64,000 bases of DNA from Littorina saxatilis. Taxonomy: Eukaryota > Mollusca > Gastropoda > Littorinimorpha > Littorinidae. Shown piece after piece: positions 12,261-25,083 of this stretch; position 1 is the first letter of the stretch; the number at the start of each line of letters is the position of its first letter. The translations under genes and the position numbers were made by a program. The stretch is from positions 17,227,456 to 17,291,455 of the forward strand of contig NC_090251.1 in NCBI RefSeq assembly GCF_037325665.1, written 5' to 3'. The notes beneath the pieces were generated by a model, which was not told where the DNA came from, searched no databases, and worked only from the letters and a program-made list of their open reading frames with translations.

Positions 12261-13744
12261 CGTGTGCGTGCACGCATGCCGTGCGTGTGTATGTGTGTAC
12301 GTGCGTGCGTGTGTACATGCGTGCGTATGTGTGCTTCTGTCTGTTTACCTGGTTACTTCATTCGCGAAGATCAGCGCAAGCTTTATTTTACACCGACGGA
12401 AGTCTGTCGTAAGCACGAATTGATGTTCGCGCGTGGCTGCACGCTGCTTGAAGTGTATCACTTTGCAACCTCCTGCACCCCAGATGTATCATGTTGCTAT
12501 GACACGAGTTCAGGTTTCAAACGACCTTACCCAGGGTGGCCGAGACCTGACAACCGATCGTCAGGGTAGACCAGGACAACAGGTCAAGGTCAAGGACAAA
12601 CGATGCTGGAAGTCGAAACAGATACTGAATTGTAATATGAGCGCTGTTTGAGTTACACAACATTATGTTGCAGTAAGGATGAAAAATCGGAATACATCCG
12701 AACGGTTGTGGTGGGGGGGGGGGGGGGGGGTCTCCTGTGCAGGTGTGCTGTGAAACCGTTCAGGAAAAGTTTCTGCACTAGCTCTGAGAGTGATCGAGGT
12801 GTGTGTGTGTGGGAAGGGGGTGCGTGTGTGTGTGCATGTGTGGGTGTGATTTTTTTAGTTTTTTTTTGGGGGGGAGGTTCCTCATCTTTATCCTTTTTGC
12901 AATATGTATTTCCTCTTTGTCAGTCATTCGTGATGTGTATTCTTTTCAATGCATGGCGTTAACCTTATAATTCTGCAGTTAACGTCATTTTATTTGTAAC
13001 TATATTCAATCATGGTTGCTGTTTTTTATACTCTATGACAATGAATTGTTCTCCGCATGTTTTACAGTACGCAAGTCACGTTATAGTATAGAGGATAAGG
13101 AATTTCAGACTGCGTTTTTGTTTGAAACCATTTTAGGTTCAGAAGTAGTGTACACAAAACTGATCAATAATAGCCACAGAAACACCTCGGGGGAGTCCTG
13201 TGGTGGGTGTGAAGACGCTTCAAAGTCGATGGTGCTACAGTTTTACCATCCATTGCTTAACCTAAGTTGACAATTTTGTTGGTGTCAAACTGACTTAATT
13301 GTGACTCCCCTAGATTGATCGGACAGATCTTGTAAATGTTCCTAGATATATATGCAGGCGACAACAGTCCGTTTCAATGTTCATTTCGCAAGTAATGATC
13401 AGCTTGATCAGTAAACAATATTTACGCCAACGACCAAAGAAGAAAACGTTGTTGCTTACTTTACACCGGGTTTGCACAACAATCAAAGACAAACGGTTCA
13501 CGAGTTTGCATTGTTTAATGCTTATTGTTGTTGCACTGGTTGTTTAGCAGGTCAATACGGACATTTGTAAGTGAGACTTGAATTGCTTTATGCTGAAGCG
13601 TTTCAGCGAGTGTTCTGTAGTTCAAGTCTGTACTTTTTTTCACAGCGGCGCATGTTTTGAATACTTAGGACAAAATTCGGACTATTCTTAAAAATACAAA
13701 AGGGAGTACCTCATGTCACGGCATGCATAACTGTAGTTTCATGT

Positions 13745-13932
13745 GACTGCCATACACAACAACAAAACAACAACAACAAACAAACGAGCAATAACAACAA
13801 CTACTACTACTACAACAACATCAGCAGCAGCGCAAACATAACAACAACGACAACAACAACAAACATACAACATCCACCACAACAACGACGACGACGACCA
13901 CAACATAAACAGTATCGACAACTACTACAACT

Positions 13933-13966
<34 letters not shown>

Positions 13967-13985
13967 CCAAAACGCCAACAACAAC
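13745..13985. repeat. (CAA)n/(CAAC)n/(GACGAC)n low-complexity field
   Basis: About 240 bp of CAA-type triplets, nearly free of T on this strand. The valine-rich minus-strand frames are translations of it. Confidence 0.9.
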
Positions 13986-16283
13986 TACACCTGAAGTTTG
14001 CTCATTGAATTCCAAGAAACATACACGTGGAGACGTGCGTCGAACAACGCTCCTATGCCTGGTGTCAAATGTCTGTTTTCTCGGAAAACATGCTGATGTA
14101 TGCAAGTCTTCAATACGATTGGTCTCATCGCTTAGGGGGATTTCCCTAACCAGTTCGTTCTTGGATTGTCTCGATCAGAAGTGGATTAAACTAGAAGTGG
14201 ACAACTACTATTACATCCAGTCGACGCGACAGAGCCAATGGAGGGGGATACTAACTTGTAGTTATCATTCGCTTGTGCTCAATCTGTTCAAATCTGTGAC
14301 AGCGTTTTGGAAAATATGACATCAGTTGCGCAACACACAATTACGAGATACAAATTGTGTGAAATGATTTTCATATTTTGAGCTGTTTAGGTTCTGCAGG
14401 GTCAAATCAATCGATCAACATACAAAATTAATGGTTTTGCGACATTTCGAAAACTGCTTTCAGCTCTACATCTCTGTGCGCGGTTTCTGTAAAACTCGTT
14501 CATTCTGAGTTTTTTGGGTTTTTTAAACATGTTCTGGGCCTCTGAAGAGGCTTGACATTTCTTCAGTGAAAAAAGATTAAATGTTTTTGTTGTGCATGTT
14601 GCACAACATCCCTTGTTCTGTTTCATGACATTAAAACAAGATTTGTTTGATGAAAAAAATTCAATATGTCACTCTTTCTCGCGCTGTTACATTTTATCTG
14701 CTGTGAACTAAAGCGTATGTAGCATCTCAGGTTTCGTACAACCCTCGAAATATGAAGAAAAAAAATGGGGTTCGAATTTCAGTGACACTTCTCAGTAGTG
14801 AGTTATTGAATGGGCATGAATCTGATATGCTTTGGTACACATTCTGTGCTACAGGCACCAGACGTGTACGTTTTGAGACCTGAATAAAACAAATCGAACT
14901 GTTAACCGTTTAACTGTTATTCACTGTGATTTACCTGTTATTCACATAAGTATTACTGTTCAGGCACCAGACTTGTCCGTATTGACACCCGTTGTTGTTT
15001 TTGTTGTAACTTTTTTTCTTTTTTGTTGTTGTAACTTTTATTTCTTTTTTGTGGCAATGTGAAAGGCGCTGTGTTTGTGTGGTAGTCTGTACTTCCTCTG
15101 TTGTATGTATAGCATTAAATTATGCAAGTGAACGTGCAGAAGAGAAGTCAGCATACACCAGTCCCATTTACCTCTCCGAAATAAAACAATTTGACAGCAG
15201 CAACAACAACGACGGCGATGACACAGACAGCGATGACGATAACAACTACGACAGCAAAACAACAACAATCGCTGTATCTGTTAATTCAAATGTTTGGTAA
15301 TTGTAGTACTTTTCAGTGTTGAAGACGAAGTCACATTTCTTGCAATTTAAATAGCAGACGGATCATAATGTTATCACTACGTGCTGGTGAAACTTGATTA
15401 GCCTACATTTAGAAGTTGTCAATTTAGACTTGCTAGATCATGCTTTAGAAAAAGTCCAATGACAAAGAGTGCAGACGACCTTAATTTCGGGCGTATTTTT
15501 TTAACGAAATATTTACTAACCAGTTTCGATTCAAATAGTATAATCAACCTGAAACAAGCGAACGTTTCCGGATTCAGGCAAAACAGTTTAGCATTATTTT
15601 TGTCAACATTTACAGGAAAACAATCAACGACTACAATAGATAGTGTAAGAATGAGGATGTTCCAGGCTTTACGTCACAGTTACAAACCCAATCTGGCTCA
15701 GTCCAAAAATGGCTCGAGCCATTTGACGACTAGAGCTATTTAAGGAAAGTGAAGGTCACACAGATTACCCTTATTGCACCCATCGTGACTAGAATCCGAT
15801 ACTCCTTTGTATTTAGACAACTTCAGCTTTTGTTGCGTCAAACAGAAGAAAACAACACACATTCAAGGAGAGATTTTATAAACACACCTTTCAGAGAATG
15901 CTCTTTGTGAAGATCGAGTATGAAGGAAATTGGATAACACACCTTTAACAAACAACTTCAGAGAATGCTTCTCTGAGACAGCTTAGCGTGACAGCTGTTA
16001 CCTCTTGTGGATTTCTTAGCGTGATGGTAATTGGATATCCTCGACCTTTTCAGGGAAAAACAAGCAGTGATTGAATGAATGAATGAATGAATGAATAAGA
16101 CTATTAAGAGAATGAATGAATGGAAACAGAAACGAGGAAGGGTCGTGAGTTTCGCATGATAGTAAAGACTTGTTGTGGCATATTGAGAGGGGATGGGTGC
16201 ATGTTATTCGATTAAAAGCCCAATAGAGATTTGATGGAAACAAGAGCAATTCTAACAAAACACACACAATCACGTAATCTGTC

Positions 16284-16287
<4 letters not shown>

Positions 16288-16371
<84 letters not shown>

Positions 16372-16422
16372 ACACATGAACGCACGCACGCCGCACGCAC
16401 GCATACACACGCACGCACGCAT

Positions 16423-16459
<37 letters not shown>

Positions 16460-16460
16460 G
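16288..16460. repeat. (CA)n microsatellite with GCACGC interruptions
   Basis: Two CA runs are separated by a GCACGCAC-type block. No gene is supported on either strand. Confidence 0.95.
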
Positions 16461-16827
16461 TGTCACACACTACTCGTTTCTAGTCGCAGCTGTCAGAATT
16501 AGTGCGAGGGCCTGACCAAAAGTTTACAGTCCCTAAAAGTAGATTCTAACCCCCACCCGTTCTTCTTGTTGTTTATTTGTCAAGTCGTCTGAATCATACA
16601 TTACTCAAAAAAGCTCATCGTGCTGCGCTCGTGTTCATCATCGTAATTACTGTCACAACAACAAACAGAGTTGTGTGCATGTCATCTTCCTGTATGTAGG
16701 AGGCAGCGTGCAAGTAGTAAACACGATATCGCCGCCTGAACAAAGAGACACGTGCAGAAGGTGCGAGCATGACTTCCTTGGTCTCAAAGACTGTTTGAAC
16801 TCAAGCAGGGAAATCTAATTATTGTGT

Positions 16828-16975
16828 GTATCTTCTTCTTCTTCGTCTTCTTTTTCTTCTTTGTTCACGGGATGGAACTCCCACGTTCACTCATGTTTGT
16901 TGCACGAGTGGATGTGTACGTGTATGGCCGTTTTTACCCCGTCATTTAGGCAGCCATACGCCGATTCCGGGGTTT
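16828..16975 (+). repeat. Interspersed (TTC)n-headed repeat, copy 1
   Basis: A TTC-rich head is followed by ACTCCCACGTTCACTCATG, TACGTGTATGGCCGTTTTTA and GCAGCCATACGCCG. The same order of blocks recurs at 23608-23755 (same strand) and 38438-38570 (opposite strand). Read on the other strand the copies end in (GAA)n, as a retroposon tail would, so this is probably a SINE or a LINE 3' end. Confidence 0.7.
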
Positions 16976-17704
16976 TCGTGTGTATAAATTTACTTTCTTC
17001 TGAAACATCAACTAATTGTAACTGCGGAGTCGCTTGGGTGGAGCCAGTGTAATGAATGTGTAGTGTAATATGAGCTTAAATATAGCTTTAGTGAGTTACT
17101 ACTCTTGCGTTTTAAATCGGCCTAAGCGTCAGCAGTCGATTAGACAAAATAAAACATTTAAAACCCATAAACGACCATGCTTCTTCTTCTTAATTTGTAC
17201 TCTTTCTTCTTCTCCTCCTTTTCTCTTTATCTTTCTCTTCGTTTTCTTGCTCTCAGTCTATATGTCTTCCCCTGCCTGTCTCTGTATTTCTCTCTCTGCA
17301 TGTCTCTGTCAGTCTCAAATAGTTCATAATTTTCTGCCCTCCTGTCTCTCTCTGTCTTTCGCTGTTTTCTACCGTCATTTCTGTGAGCTTATTTTAGAAG
17401 GAGCGATTAAAGGACCAGACCACGCTGTTTTAAAGGTTATTAGAACCACTAACCGATGACTGAAGGTTAGAGAAATGCACCTAAAGATTCCAAAAATGTA
17501 AAGAAATTCACCGATTCGTAGCTTAATCATTGTGATTTAATTAAAAACGTTCCGCCAAATTCGTCTGCTAAACGAGACTTCGAAATGGCCGCCAGTAGAC
17601 GAGAACCGGCTGTGACGTCACTTAGTGTTTGGAAACCGAAAGTTACAGCTTACGCTCAAGTGGGCGTTTGCCTAAATCGAGCATCAACAGCACGCCGAAG
17701 GAAT

Positions 17705-18015
17705 GCGCACGGCTGCTGATAGCTATGAAGTATAGAAAAAAGGTTCAGGCATCAGTTGTCACCTTTTTCCGATGGGCTTACAACTTCTGCAGCAAGACTA
17801 ATTAACTGGAAACGGCCAACACGATGTTGTGTGTTTCGCGACACTTTCTTCCAATGCGAACGCAGTTAAGCCGGCAAGAAAACCTGGCACACACAAAACA
17901 GCTGTTGCCTAACGCAGTTCCAGTTCCGACAATTGTTGACCACTCACAGGAGGTCAGAAACCGGATACCAATGTCATCAGAACGATCTGCTTTCACTAAA
18001 CGCAGACGAAAGGAA
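17705..18015 (+). pseudogene. THAP zinc-finger exon of the Kolobok-type element
   Basis: THAP is a C2CH DNA-binding domain used by many DNA transposases to bind their own ends. One frame gives KKGSGISCHLFP near 17735-17770, which is the typical early THAP segment. A second frame from 17824 gives LCVSRHFLP (the C-x2-H-F part) and then LLPNAVPVPTIV, which matches the family AVPTIF block. A basic KRRRKE follows, and a strong donor GTGAGT lies at 18016. The two halves are in different frames and the first contains a stop, so the domain is not intact. The region upstream (17576-17620) has AATGGCC and a TGACGTCA site that may be promoter remnants. Confidence 0.6.
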
Positions 18016-18480
18016 GTGAGTACATGTATACTGAATGTGTTCTGTAAGGGATAGGGGTTCAGTGTCACTGGGCGTTTTTGTCAGACTGACAGTATTTGTA
18101 GTGGAATGGCATCTGTTCCTAATTTTAAGCACATGTGTTAAGATTACAGATTAAAACATATATATCTGTTACTACATGTCCGTCCCCATGCACCCACCTT
18201 AAAGTTCCCTCTCTCTCTCCCTCTTTTACACTCACCTGGGTAATCGATGAGTCTCAGGTTTAATCAGTGTCCGTCCATATACACATAGACATTCACACAA
18301 ACACACACACGTTGTTATAGTTGTTATCTAATTCAGTGTTGTATTAAATAGATAAAGAAATCGTTAATACAGCAAGCTTGCATGAATAATTTGCTGTTGT
18401 CCTTTTTTTCAGATCAGGTTCTGTAATACAGTAATTATAATTAATACAAGTACAAATTCATGTTTGCAGTCATACTCATA

Positions 18481-18588
<108 letters not shown>

Positions 18589-21052
18589 AGCACTTTGATA
18601 CTTAAAACATCTGTGTTATTTGATTTTATTACAAAACTGCAGTCAGAATATTAAGCAGACCTATTCCAACAATACATTTTGATCAGCAGTAAATGTAATG
18701 TCAAATTATGAACAACAATCATGTGAGCAGATATATCTAACAGAAACAAATAGTCTAGCAAAATAATACAACCAAGTACATGTGTGGACATCATCATCCA
18801 CATAAAAAAATTGATTGTAGGAAGAGCACTCTGTGTTATTACCACTGCTTCAGTCAAACTGCCAGTTCAACTTTATCTCTGTGGGTTGTTTTTTTCTCTC
18901 AGAGTAACATGGGGAAAAAAAAACCTTTAAAAAACTTGCATGCTACAGAGCTGGATTGTTTCTAGTGATCATGCAGCATGATTTATCCGCATAGAAAACT
19001 ACTGAAACACCTAAACAATGTCTACAGAAAAAACCCACTGTTTGATTGCTGTCTGTAGTACTCCTCTTGCTAACAGTGGCATTAAAATAATTAAAACTAA
19101 GCTATGCTCTCTTGGGGGGGGGAAAAGTGCTCTAAGTACTTTTTGTGTCTACATCTATAGGCAAAACAAAACTATGCAATGTTTCAGATTTCCTGACCCA
19201 CCCTATGTTTTTCCTCCTTATCCTGGACTATTTTGGACTCTTACAAAAATGTAGGCTACTTCAAAAATGACAAATTTTAATTTTGCAGGCTTACAAGGAA
19301 ATTGACTCTTCTCTTACAACCAGAATACACCATGATTTCAAGCAAATAAAAAACTACATGCACCTGAGAAAAAAAAACCTTTAATTCAAGAAGTTAGACC
19401 TCCTAACCCCAGCTTTTCAATTCAATTCAATACGTTGTTGATGTTGATTATGGAGCTTAACGTCCTCCCAGGTAACTAGGGACCTATATTGGGGCATGAT
19501 TTTTTATACAATGTTAAAAGTGTAGGGTGTAATGGGGGGGAGGGAGACTGGAGGGTGACGGGGTGTAGTCGCTAATAAATTTAAAGGTGCGTTTATTATC
19601 TAATATACCAGACATTTTGTTTTGGCTGGTGTACAGAATAACATCACATAAAATCGCACTCGTAAAACATACAAAACACATAAAATGTACACATCAGTAC
19701 ACACATAACCCAAACCACACATATCCATACCAGCACCATCACACACATATCCACATACATACTCTAGTTTGTACATTATAAAAATAAATACATTATGATT
19801 AATATCATTACTAGTCAACTTAAATTAAGGCTCAAAATAGGTCTTAAGATGGATGTTATTTAGTGTAATGAAGAGATTATAAAAACCAAAAAAAAGCTAT
19901 GAGAAAGAAAGTATGAAAGAATGATGCCCTTTCTCCGGTGAAAGTTCTGCTGATTGTGGTAACTTTTTTCCTGTCTAAAACAGGCATCAGTTAACTGAAC
20001 GAGCTGTTTGAGGGGGTGGTGATCCTAACACTGGCCTATGGCAACACTGGCCTATGGCAGCTACAACAAAGCTCTGCATACACAGCAAGACTACAATGCA
20101 ACAGTGCCCAGACTTTGACTGCTACAGGCTGCTTTCCCATGCAAAGTACAAATATGCAAGTGTCCATAAACCAGGGTTTAATACAAAGTCATGTAGTATG
20201 TGAGTGAGTTCTGATGAAAAAGTGATTGTGTTGTAATATTGGTTATTACTGAGTGTTGATGTTACAATGATTACATTATAAAAACAACAACAGAACAATG
20301 TGAAGAGCAAACTTCTTCTGTGGGCATGCAAGTGAGTTAATCTTGTGTGTGTGTGTGTGAAACTATATGTGACTGAGTGTTACAAATTTAAATGACAACA
20401 GTTTTCTTGATAGCCTTTAAAAACAACAACAAATACATACATTTAACAATCAAACAAATATAGGCACCTCAAAAAAAGTTGTATGTACACCTTCGTGGCT
20501 GGTGATGCATTCTTGCTCCCCTGCAAGTTTTCATTCTACAATGTACCTCAGGCTAGCTTCCTCTCTCTCTCAAATCTGCCCCTCCCACACAATACAACAG
20601 GTACAGTGGCCACTCTGACACCAGTCTCTGAAATAATCCAGAACAGTTAAAACTGCGATGAGCTGTTGTTCTTTTACTCGTGAATGCAATGCATGAACAC
20701 TTAAACAATATCCCACTTATTCGCGAGTGCGTTGACAAGGCGAGAGTGAAAAAATAGCACAGACTCGAAAGCAGACGATAAGTTCAGCACAGAGAGCGGG
20801 CGTGTTTACCTTTGATCGCTGAGACAAACAGTGTCGCAATTTTCATCGTCACTGTTTCACTACTGCTGGAAGTGGCCTCCACCCTCATCTTTCATGCTTG
20901 ATTCGAGGAGGGAAACCGGTAGTTCGAACATGTACGGTTCAATTTCGTCTGCAGTTACGCTTGTTGTCATGTTGGTAAACAACCATCTCCACACGGTGTG
21001 ACGTCACGGATAATTTATTCATAAGCCAGTCTCGCGAAGATCACGCGGCACA

Positions 21053-21154
21053 ATGGCGGGTCGTTTTGGAGAAGAAATCCGTCGCTTCGGTCACAAAATT
21101 CGTCGGATTACGGCCTTAGAAGATTCCGAAGTAAACCAAACATTGTTGAAGACG
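21053..21154 (+). other. Outward-reading first-exon candidate near the right TIR
   Basis: An ATG at 21053 opens MAGRFGEEIRRFGHKIRRI and continues for 34 codons to a GTAAGA donor at 21155. Upstream lie TCTCGCGA (21030-21037) and TGACGTCA (20999-21006), motifs typical of animal housekeeping promoters. The exon lies about 100 bp inside the transposon end and reads outward. The protein is not one I recognise. It could be a captured host first exon, a second transposon gene or chance. Confidence 0.3.
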
Positions 21155-21263
21155 GTAAGAAAGTGGTTTTCTAACTAACTGCAAACATCGGGAAGTGTTC
21201 GGTCGCGCAGGAACACGATTCGAAGCGTTTTTGACGCTAAAACAGCGTGGTCTGGTCCTTTAA

Positions 21264-22597
21264 CTATTCACCATTATCATCATGTACTTTCAACTTGCTG
21301 TCGACACACAGTCACAGGGCCCTGACCTAAGGTGACCCCGACTAGGCCACAGTAACTGACCTTCGCGGCAAGAGTGCATGCACTCATGCGTAGCGGAAGA
21401 CCGTCCAGTTAAGACTTGAATGCAATAGATGAAGACGATGAGTACCGGACAGCGCGTGGTACACTAATCTTGTCATGAGAGAGTGACCAGCCAAAAATAC
21501 CCTCGGGCGGAGACTTTAGACTTAGTAAATTACTGAGTGTGATGTCTTGGTGCGCGTGTCCTGAGTTGGGAGGGTGCTTGTGTCCGTATTTTTTTATATA
21601 TATTTTTTTTATAAATAAATTATGACGTGGCGTGAAACAATGAAAGAACTGTTCGCCGTTTGTGTCTCCGTTCTTCTGGGGGAAGGTGAGGGGGGGGGGG
21701 GGGAGGTGGAAAGTAATATGCACATTCCTTCTTGCGAAAACAGTTCGGCTCACAAACTGAGATCCCTCTACTCGGTAACATACCAACATTTAACAAGCTA
21801 GGATCTTTTTGCGCAAAGTTGCAATCTGTGAATGAACTAATTTCGTTAAAACAAAACAAAAATACTGGAGATTTGTTTAAAGGCTGCCATATATATACGT
21901 AGCGTTCATTAATTAATTCATATTGTTTACATGGGCCAATAATGTTATAAAACTGAACCTGAGGGGATATAATAACGATTGGCTGTAGCTTTCGAACACA
22001 GAAAAAAATTATTTCAGTATTGCAAAGTGGTGTTGATAGTGTCGAATATAAACAGAACAGTCTCAAAATGAAAGAGGATGTTTTCCGGAAATTGCGAAGT
22101 TAACAAGAATACAGAAAAGCGCGCTTTCCTGCTTAGCACAATACGCTACCGCGCTAATCTGGCGTGTCAATATCACTACGTTTTGCACGTGGAAGGTGAG
22201 CGATTTCCTTCACGCGGGGATTGACGAAGCTGTACTGTCTGTGTTGACGGTCTAAAAATAGCCCAAGACCTGGAGAACTCTTGCTAAACAATGCAATAAA
22301 GAATTAATTATTTCTCGTAATTGGTAAGGACTTCAAACCTAAAACTTTGCAGGAAGCTTAATTTATACATCCCCGCAACGGTGGAAAAAGCCCTGGAAGT
22401 AATTAAACAAATTAAGTAGGACAATATGTCAGCCTTTAAAGAGTATATTCATCCACAAATTCCAAATCATCACAACAATCAGTTTGGTACTGTATTGGTT
22501 TATCTGTCTGTCTGCGTGTGTGTCTGTGTGCACGTGGCTGCAGGTGTTTTCAAGCGCTTCTGTCCTCTTTTTCTTTCAGTACTTCTGACTTTCTTCA

Positions 22598-22688
<91 letters not shown>

Positions 22689-23182
22689 GTTTCTATTATT
22701 GGATTTTTTTTCTTATTATGCTTGCTTGCAGGCTAAGCCTCATTATCAACTTATTAAAAAGATTGTAAAACAAAGGTCCCTTTCTTGTGTTTGTTTTTGT
22801 TTGTTTGTTTTTTACAAGAAAAAAAACATCAGGATGAAAAACATATGAGTTTGTGATTGGGGTTGGACAGCGGTCAGGGTTTTGGATCGGGGGTGGGGGC
22901 TTGCAGGGAAGGGGGTGGGGGATGACGACTGACATCACCATCATGACAAGTGACAAAATCTCACACCAAAACTCGACGTGACTTGCCTTAAAAGGGCACA
23001 ACAAGCAACGTATAAATGCACTTTACATTTCCATCTGCGTACAAGTGTCCAAGGAAGAATACTAAAAGATATATACATATATATATATGTGTGTGTCAAA
23101 GTACGACTGAGTCAGTGTAGATGATACTGACACCAGGCAGTAAGTACAGTAAAACCTCCCTTTAAGAACTCTCCCTATAATT
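21264..23182. other. Non-coding stretch with repeat fragment and CT microsatellite
   Basis: I see no supportable gene. At 22090-22255 a diverged piece resembles the inner right part of the TIR repeat at 24979-26177 (shared ACAGAAAAGCG and GTCAATATCACT-like words). A CT run covers 22602-22684, and G-rich tracts occur at 21691-21703 and 22888-22921. Confidence 0.6.
22598..22684. repeat. (CT)n microsatellite
   Basis: About 85 bp of uninterrupted CT. Confidence 0.95.
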
Positions 23183-23193
23183 TAAGACTTCCC

Positions 23194-23510
23194 AGGGGGG
23201 GCCAGGGTAGCTCAGGTGGTAGAGCACTGAAGTCTTGTGATCGAGAGGTCGCTGGTTCGAATCCGGGCCGGGACGGACATGGGTCAACTTTATGTGCGGA
23301 CCCAGAGACGGTATCCATCTCCCACCCCCGTGTCACCACAATGGCACGTTAAAGATCTTGGTCATTCTACCATAAGTGCAGATGGCTGATACCACCTAAA
23401 CACGCATACACCAAAAAGCCGTGAGGGCGTAAAACTCGAATCGTATAAACCAATTCATGTCCAATATAGGCAATTAAGACCTGACGGACAATAAGCCCCT
23501 TAAAATTTAC
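23194..23510 (+). mobile_element. tRNA-derived SINE (family 1), complete with TSD
   Basis: The head resembles a tRNA promoter: an A-box-like TAGCTCAGGTGGTAGAGCA and a B box GGTTCGAATCC. A conserved body follows (CACGTTAAAGATCTTGGTCA, then AGGCAATTAAGACCTGACGG) ending in CCCCTTAAAATTTAC. The 11-bp duplication TAAGACTTCCC flanks it (23183-23193 and 23511-23521). A second copy of the family lies on the minus strand at 53893-54204. It is not a functional tRNA gene, because the acceptor stem is not closed. Confidence 0.88.
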
Positions 23511-23607
23511 TAAGACTTCCCCCATTTTCAGACCTTGATGTTCTGTTCATAACCTCTGTAAATTTACCTCCAGTTTAAGACTCCTTCCTTTTTAAAAAGC
23601 TGATTTG

Positions 23608-23755
23608 CAGGTCTTCTTCTTCTTCTCCTTCTTCTTCCATGGGCTGAAACTCCCACGTTCACTCATGGTTTTGCATGAGTGGGTTTTTACGTGTATGACC
23701 GTTTTTACCCCGCCATTCAGGCAGCCATACGCCGCTTTCGGGGGATTTGTAGGTC
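23608..23755 (+). repeat. Interspersed (TTC)n-headed repeat, copy 2
   Basis: CTTCTTCTTCTCCTTCTTC is followed by ACTCCCACGTTCACTCATGG, TTTTTACGTGTATGACCG and GCAGCCATACGCCG, the same blocks as at 16828-16975. Confidence 0.7.
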
Positions 23756-24019
23756 AGAAAAGGAGGGTTCCACAGTACAGAAGGTAGGTTATGTAGTACC
23801 TAGGAAATCGTGAGTACAGTGCTGAGACGGGTTGAAGTGTGTGTTTGTATTTGTGGGCGAGGGAATCACGATAGGAAGTAAAGAATGGAGTGGAGTGACT
23901 GTCGTCCTGTGTGACTAAGTATTGTCTTTTTTCGTGAGGATTAGAGGCACTGGAAGAATGAGGAAGATAAAAGTCATTCTTCGTCCGCGTTCTTTTCTTT
24001 TGTCTGAGTGAATGAGTGA

Positions 24020-24034
24020 GTGAGTGTGTGTGTA

Positions 24035-24070
<36 letters not shown>

Positions 24071-24113
24071 TGTGTGTGTGTGTGTGTGTATGTGTGTGGG
24101 TGTGTGTGTGTGT

Positions 24114-24152
<39 letters not shown>
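24020..24152. repeat. (GT)n / (GTGTGG)n microsatellite
   Basis: A GTGA run leads into about 120 bp of GT with scattered GTGG and GTAT interruptions. Confidence 0.95.
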
Positions 24153-24153
<1 letters not shown>

Positions 24154-24251
24154 CTTTAATCACAGGACTGGTGATAACCCTTCGCATGCTAAAAGGTGTA
24201 GAGCTACTATCTGAATTCAAAACGGTATACCAAATGTACAGTGTTCGTTTT

Positions 24252-24565
24252 GTTACATTTAGTCAAGTTTTGACTAAATGTTTTAACATAGAGGGGGAAT
24301 CGAGACGAGGGTCGTGGTGTATGTGTGTCTGTCTGTCTGTCTGTCTGTCTGTGTGTGTGTGTGTGTGTGTAGAGCGATTCAGACCAAACTACTGGACCAA
24401 TCTTTATGAAATTTGACATAAGAGTTCCTGCGAATGATATCCCCGGATGTTTTTTTCTTTTTTTCGATAAATACTTTTAATGACGTCATATCCGGCTTTT
24501 TGTAAAAGTTGAGGCGGCACTGTCACACCCTCATTTTTCAATCAAATTGGTTGACATTTTGCTCT
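24252..24565 (+). repeat. TIR repeat R1, partial copy
   Basis: It starts ACATTTAGTCAAG, forms a small hairpin with TTTGACTAAATGT, then has GAGGGGGAATCGAGACGAGG, a TG/TCTG tract, AGAGCGATTCAGACCAAACT and GACGTCATATCCGGCTTTTT. The matching blocks at 24979 onward show it is the left third of the same family. The internal TG tract shows that this family spreads microsatellites. Confidence 0.8.
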
Positions 24566-24978
24566 TTTTAAAGATGAAGATATTGTTAGAATCGTAAAAC
24601 CACAAAGCATAGTTTAACCAGCTGACAGGTTGATCACAGTTGACAAGCAGACAAAACAAATCAGACATAATCACTAATATCACCCTTTTTAGTATTCATA
24701 ATTGTACCTGACAGGTAATTGGCCAGACGAAAACTTAATACCGCTCAGTCAACAAGCACTTGTCCCCACAAGCTATATATTGACGTTTATTATCCCCTCC
24801 TAAAATAGATAGTAGTCAGCCCTTCAAAACTCTTACCCCCGACCCCCTCCCCCCCCCCCCCTCCCCCCCTCCCCCATTTTATTTTAATTTTCTTCCTCGT
24901 ATCTTACTTGCTTGCTTTCTTTCTTTCTTCCGTTCTTCCTTTTTCTCTACCTCCTTTTATAAAAAAAAATCTCTTTTT
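24566..24978. other. Spacer between the two R1 repeat copies
   Basis: No gene is visible. A C-rich tract lies at about 24838-24876 and is followed by T- and CTTT-rich sequence. Confidence 0.6.
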
Positions 24979-25050
24979 ACATTTAGTCAAGTCAGTTTGA
25001 CTAAATGTTTTAACATAGAGGGGGAATCGAGACGAGGGTTGTGGTGTATG

Positions 25051-25083
<33 letters not shown>

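Larger units (their letters stand above)
12150..17406. other. Non-coding stretch rich in microsatellites
   Basis: I see no convincing gene. It holds (TG)n at 12200-12262, poly-G at 12712-12730, a (CAA)n/(AAC)n field at 13752-13985, a (GATGAC)-like patch near 15212-15245, a TGAATGAA run at 16070-16097, (CA)n at 16288-16367 and 16426-16458, and one copy of an interspersed repeat at 16828-16975. The motif TCAAGGTCAAGG occurs at 12582-12593. Short frames here have no recognisable domain. Confidence 0.65.

Noticed and set aside
13739-14105. Valine/cysteine-rich membrane protein
   Set aside because: Translation of a (CAA)n/(CAAC)n low-complexity field.
17824-18054. Intact host THAP gene
   Set aside because: The two halves of the THAP domain are in different frames with a stop, and the exon lies just inside perfect transposon ends.
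23201-23275. Functional tRNA gene
   Set aside because: A and B boxes are present but the 5' and 3' acceptor-stem strands do not pair, and the sequence is the head of a SINE with TSD. The same applies to 54130-54200, 56712-56785 and 57263-57335.
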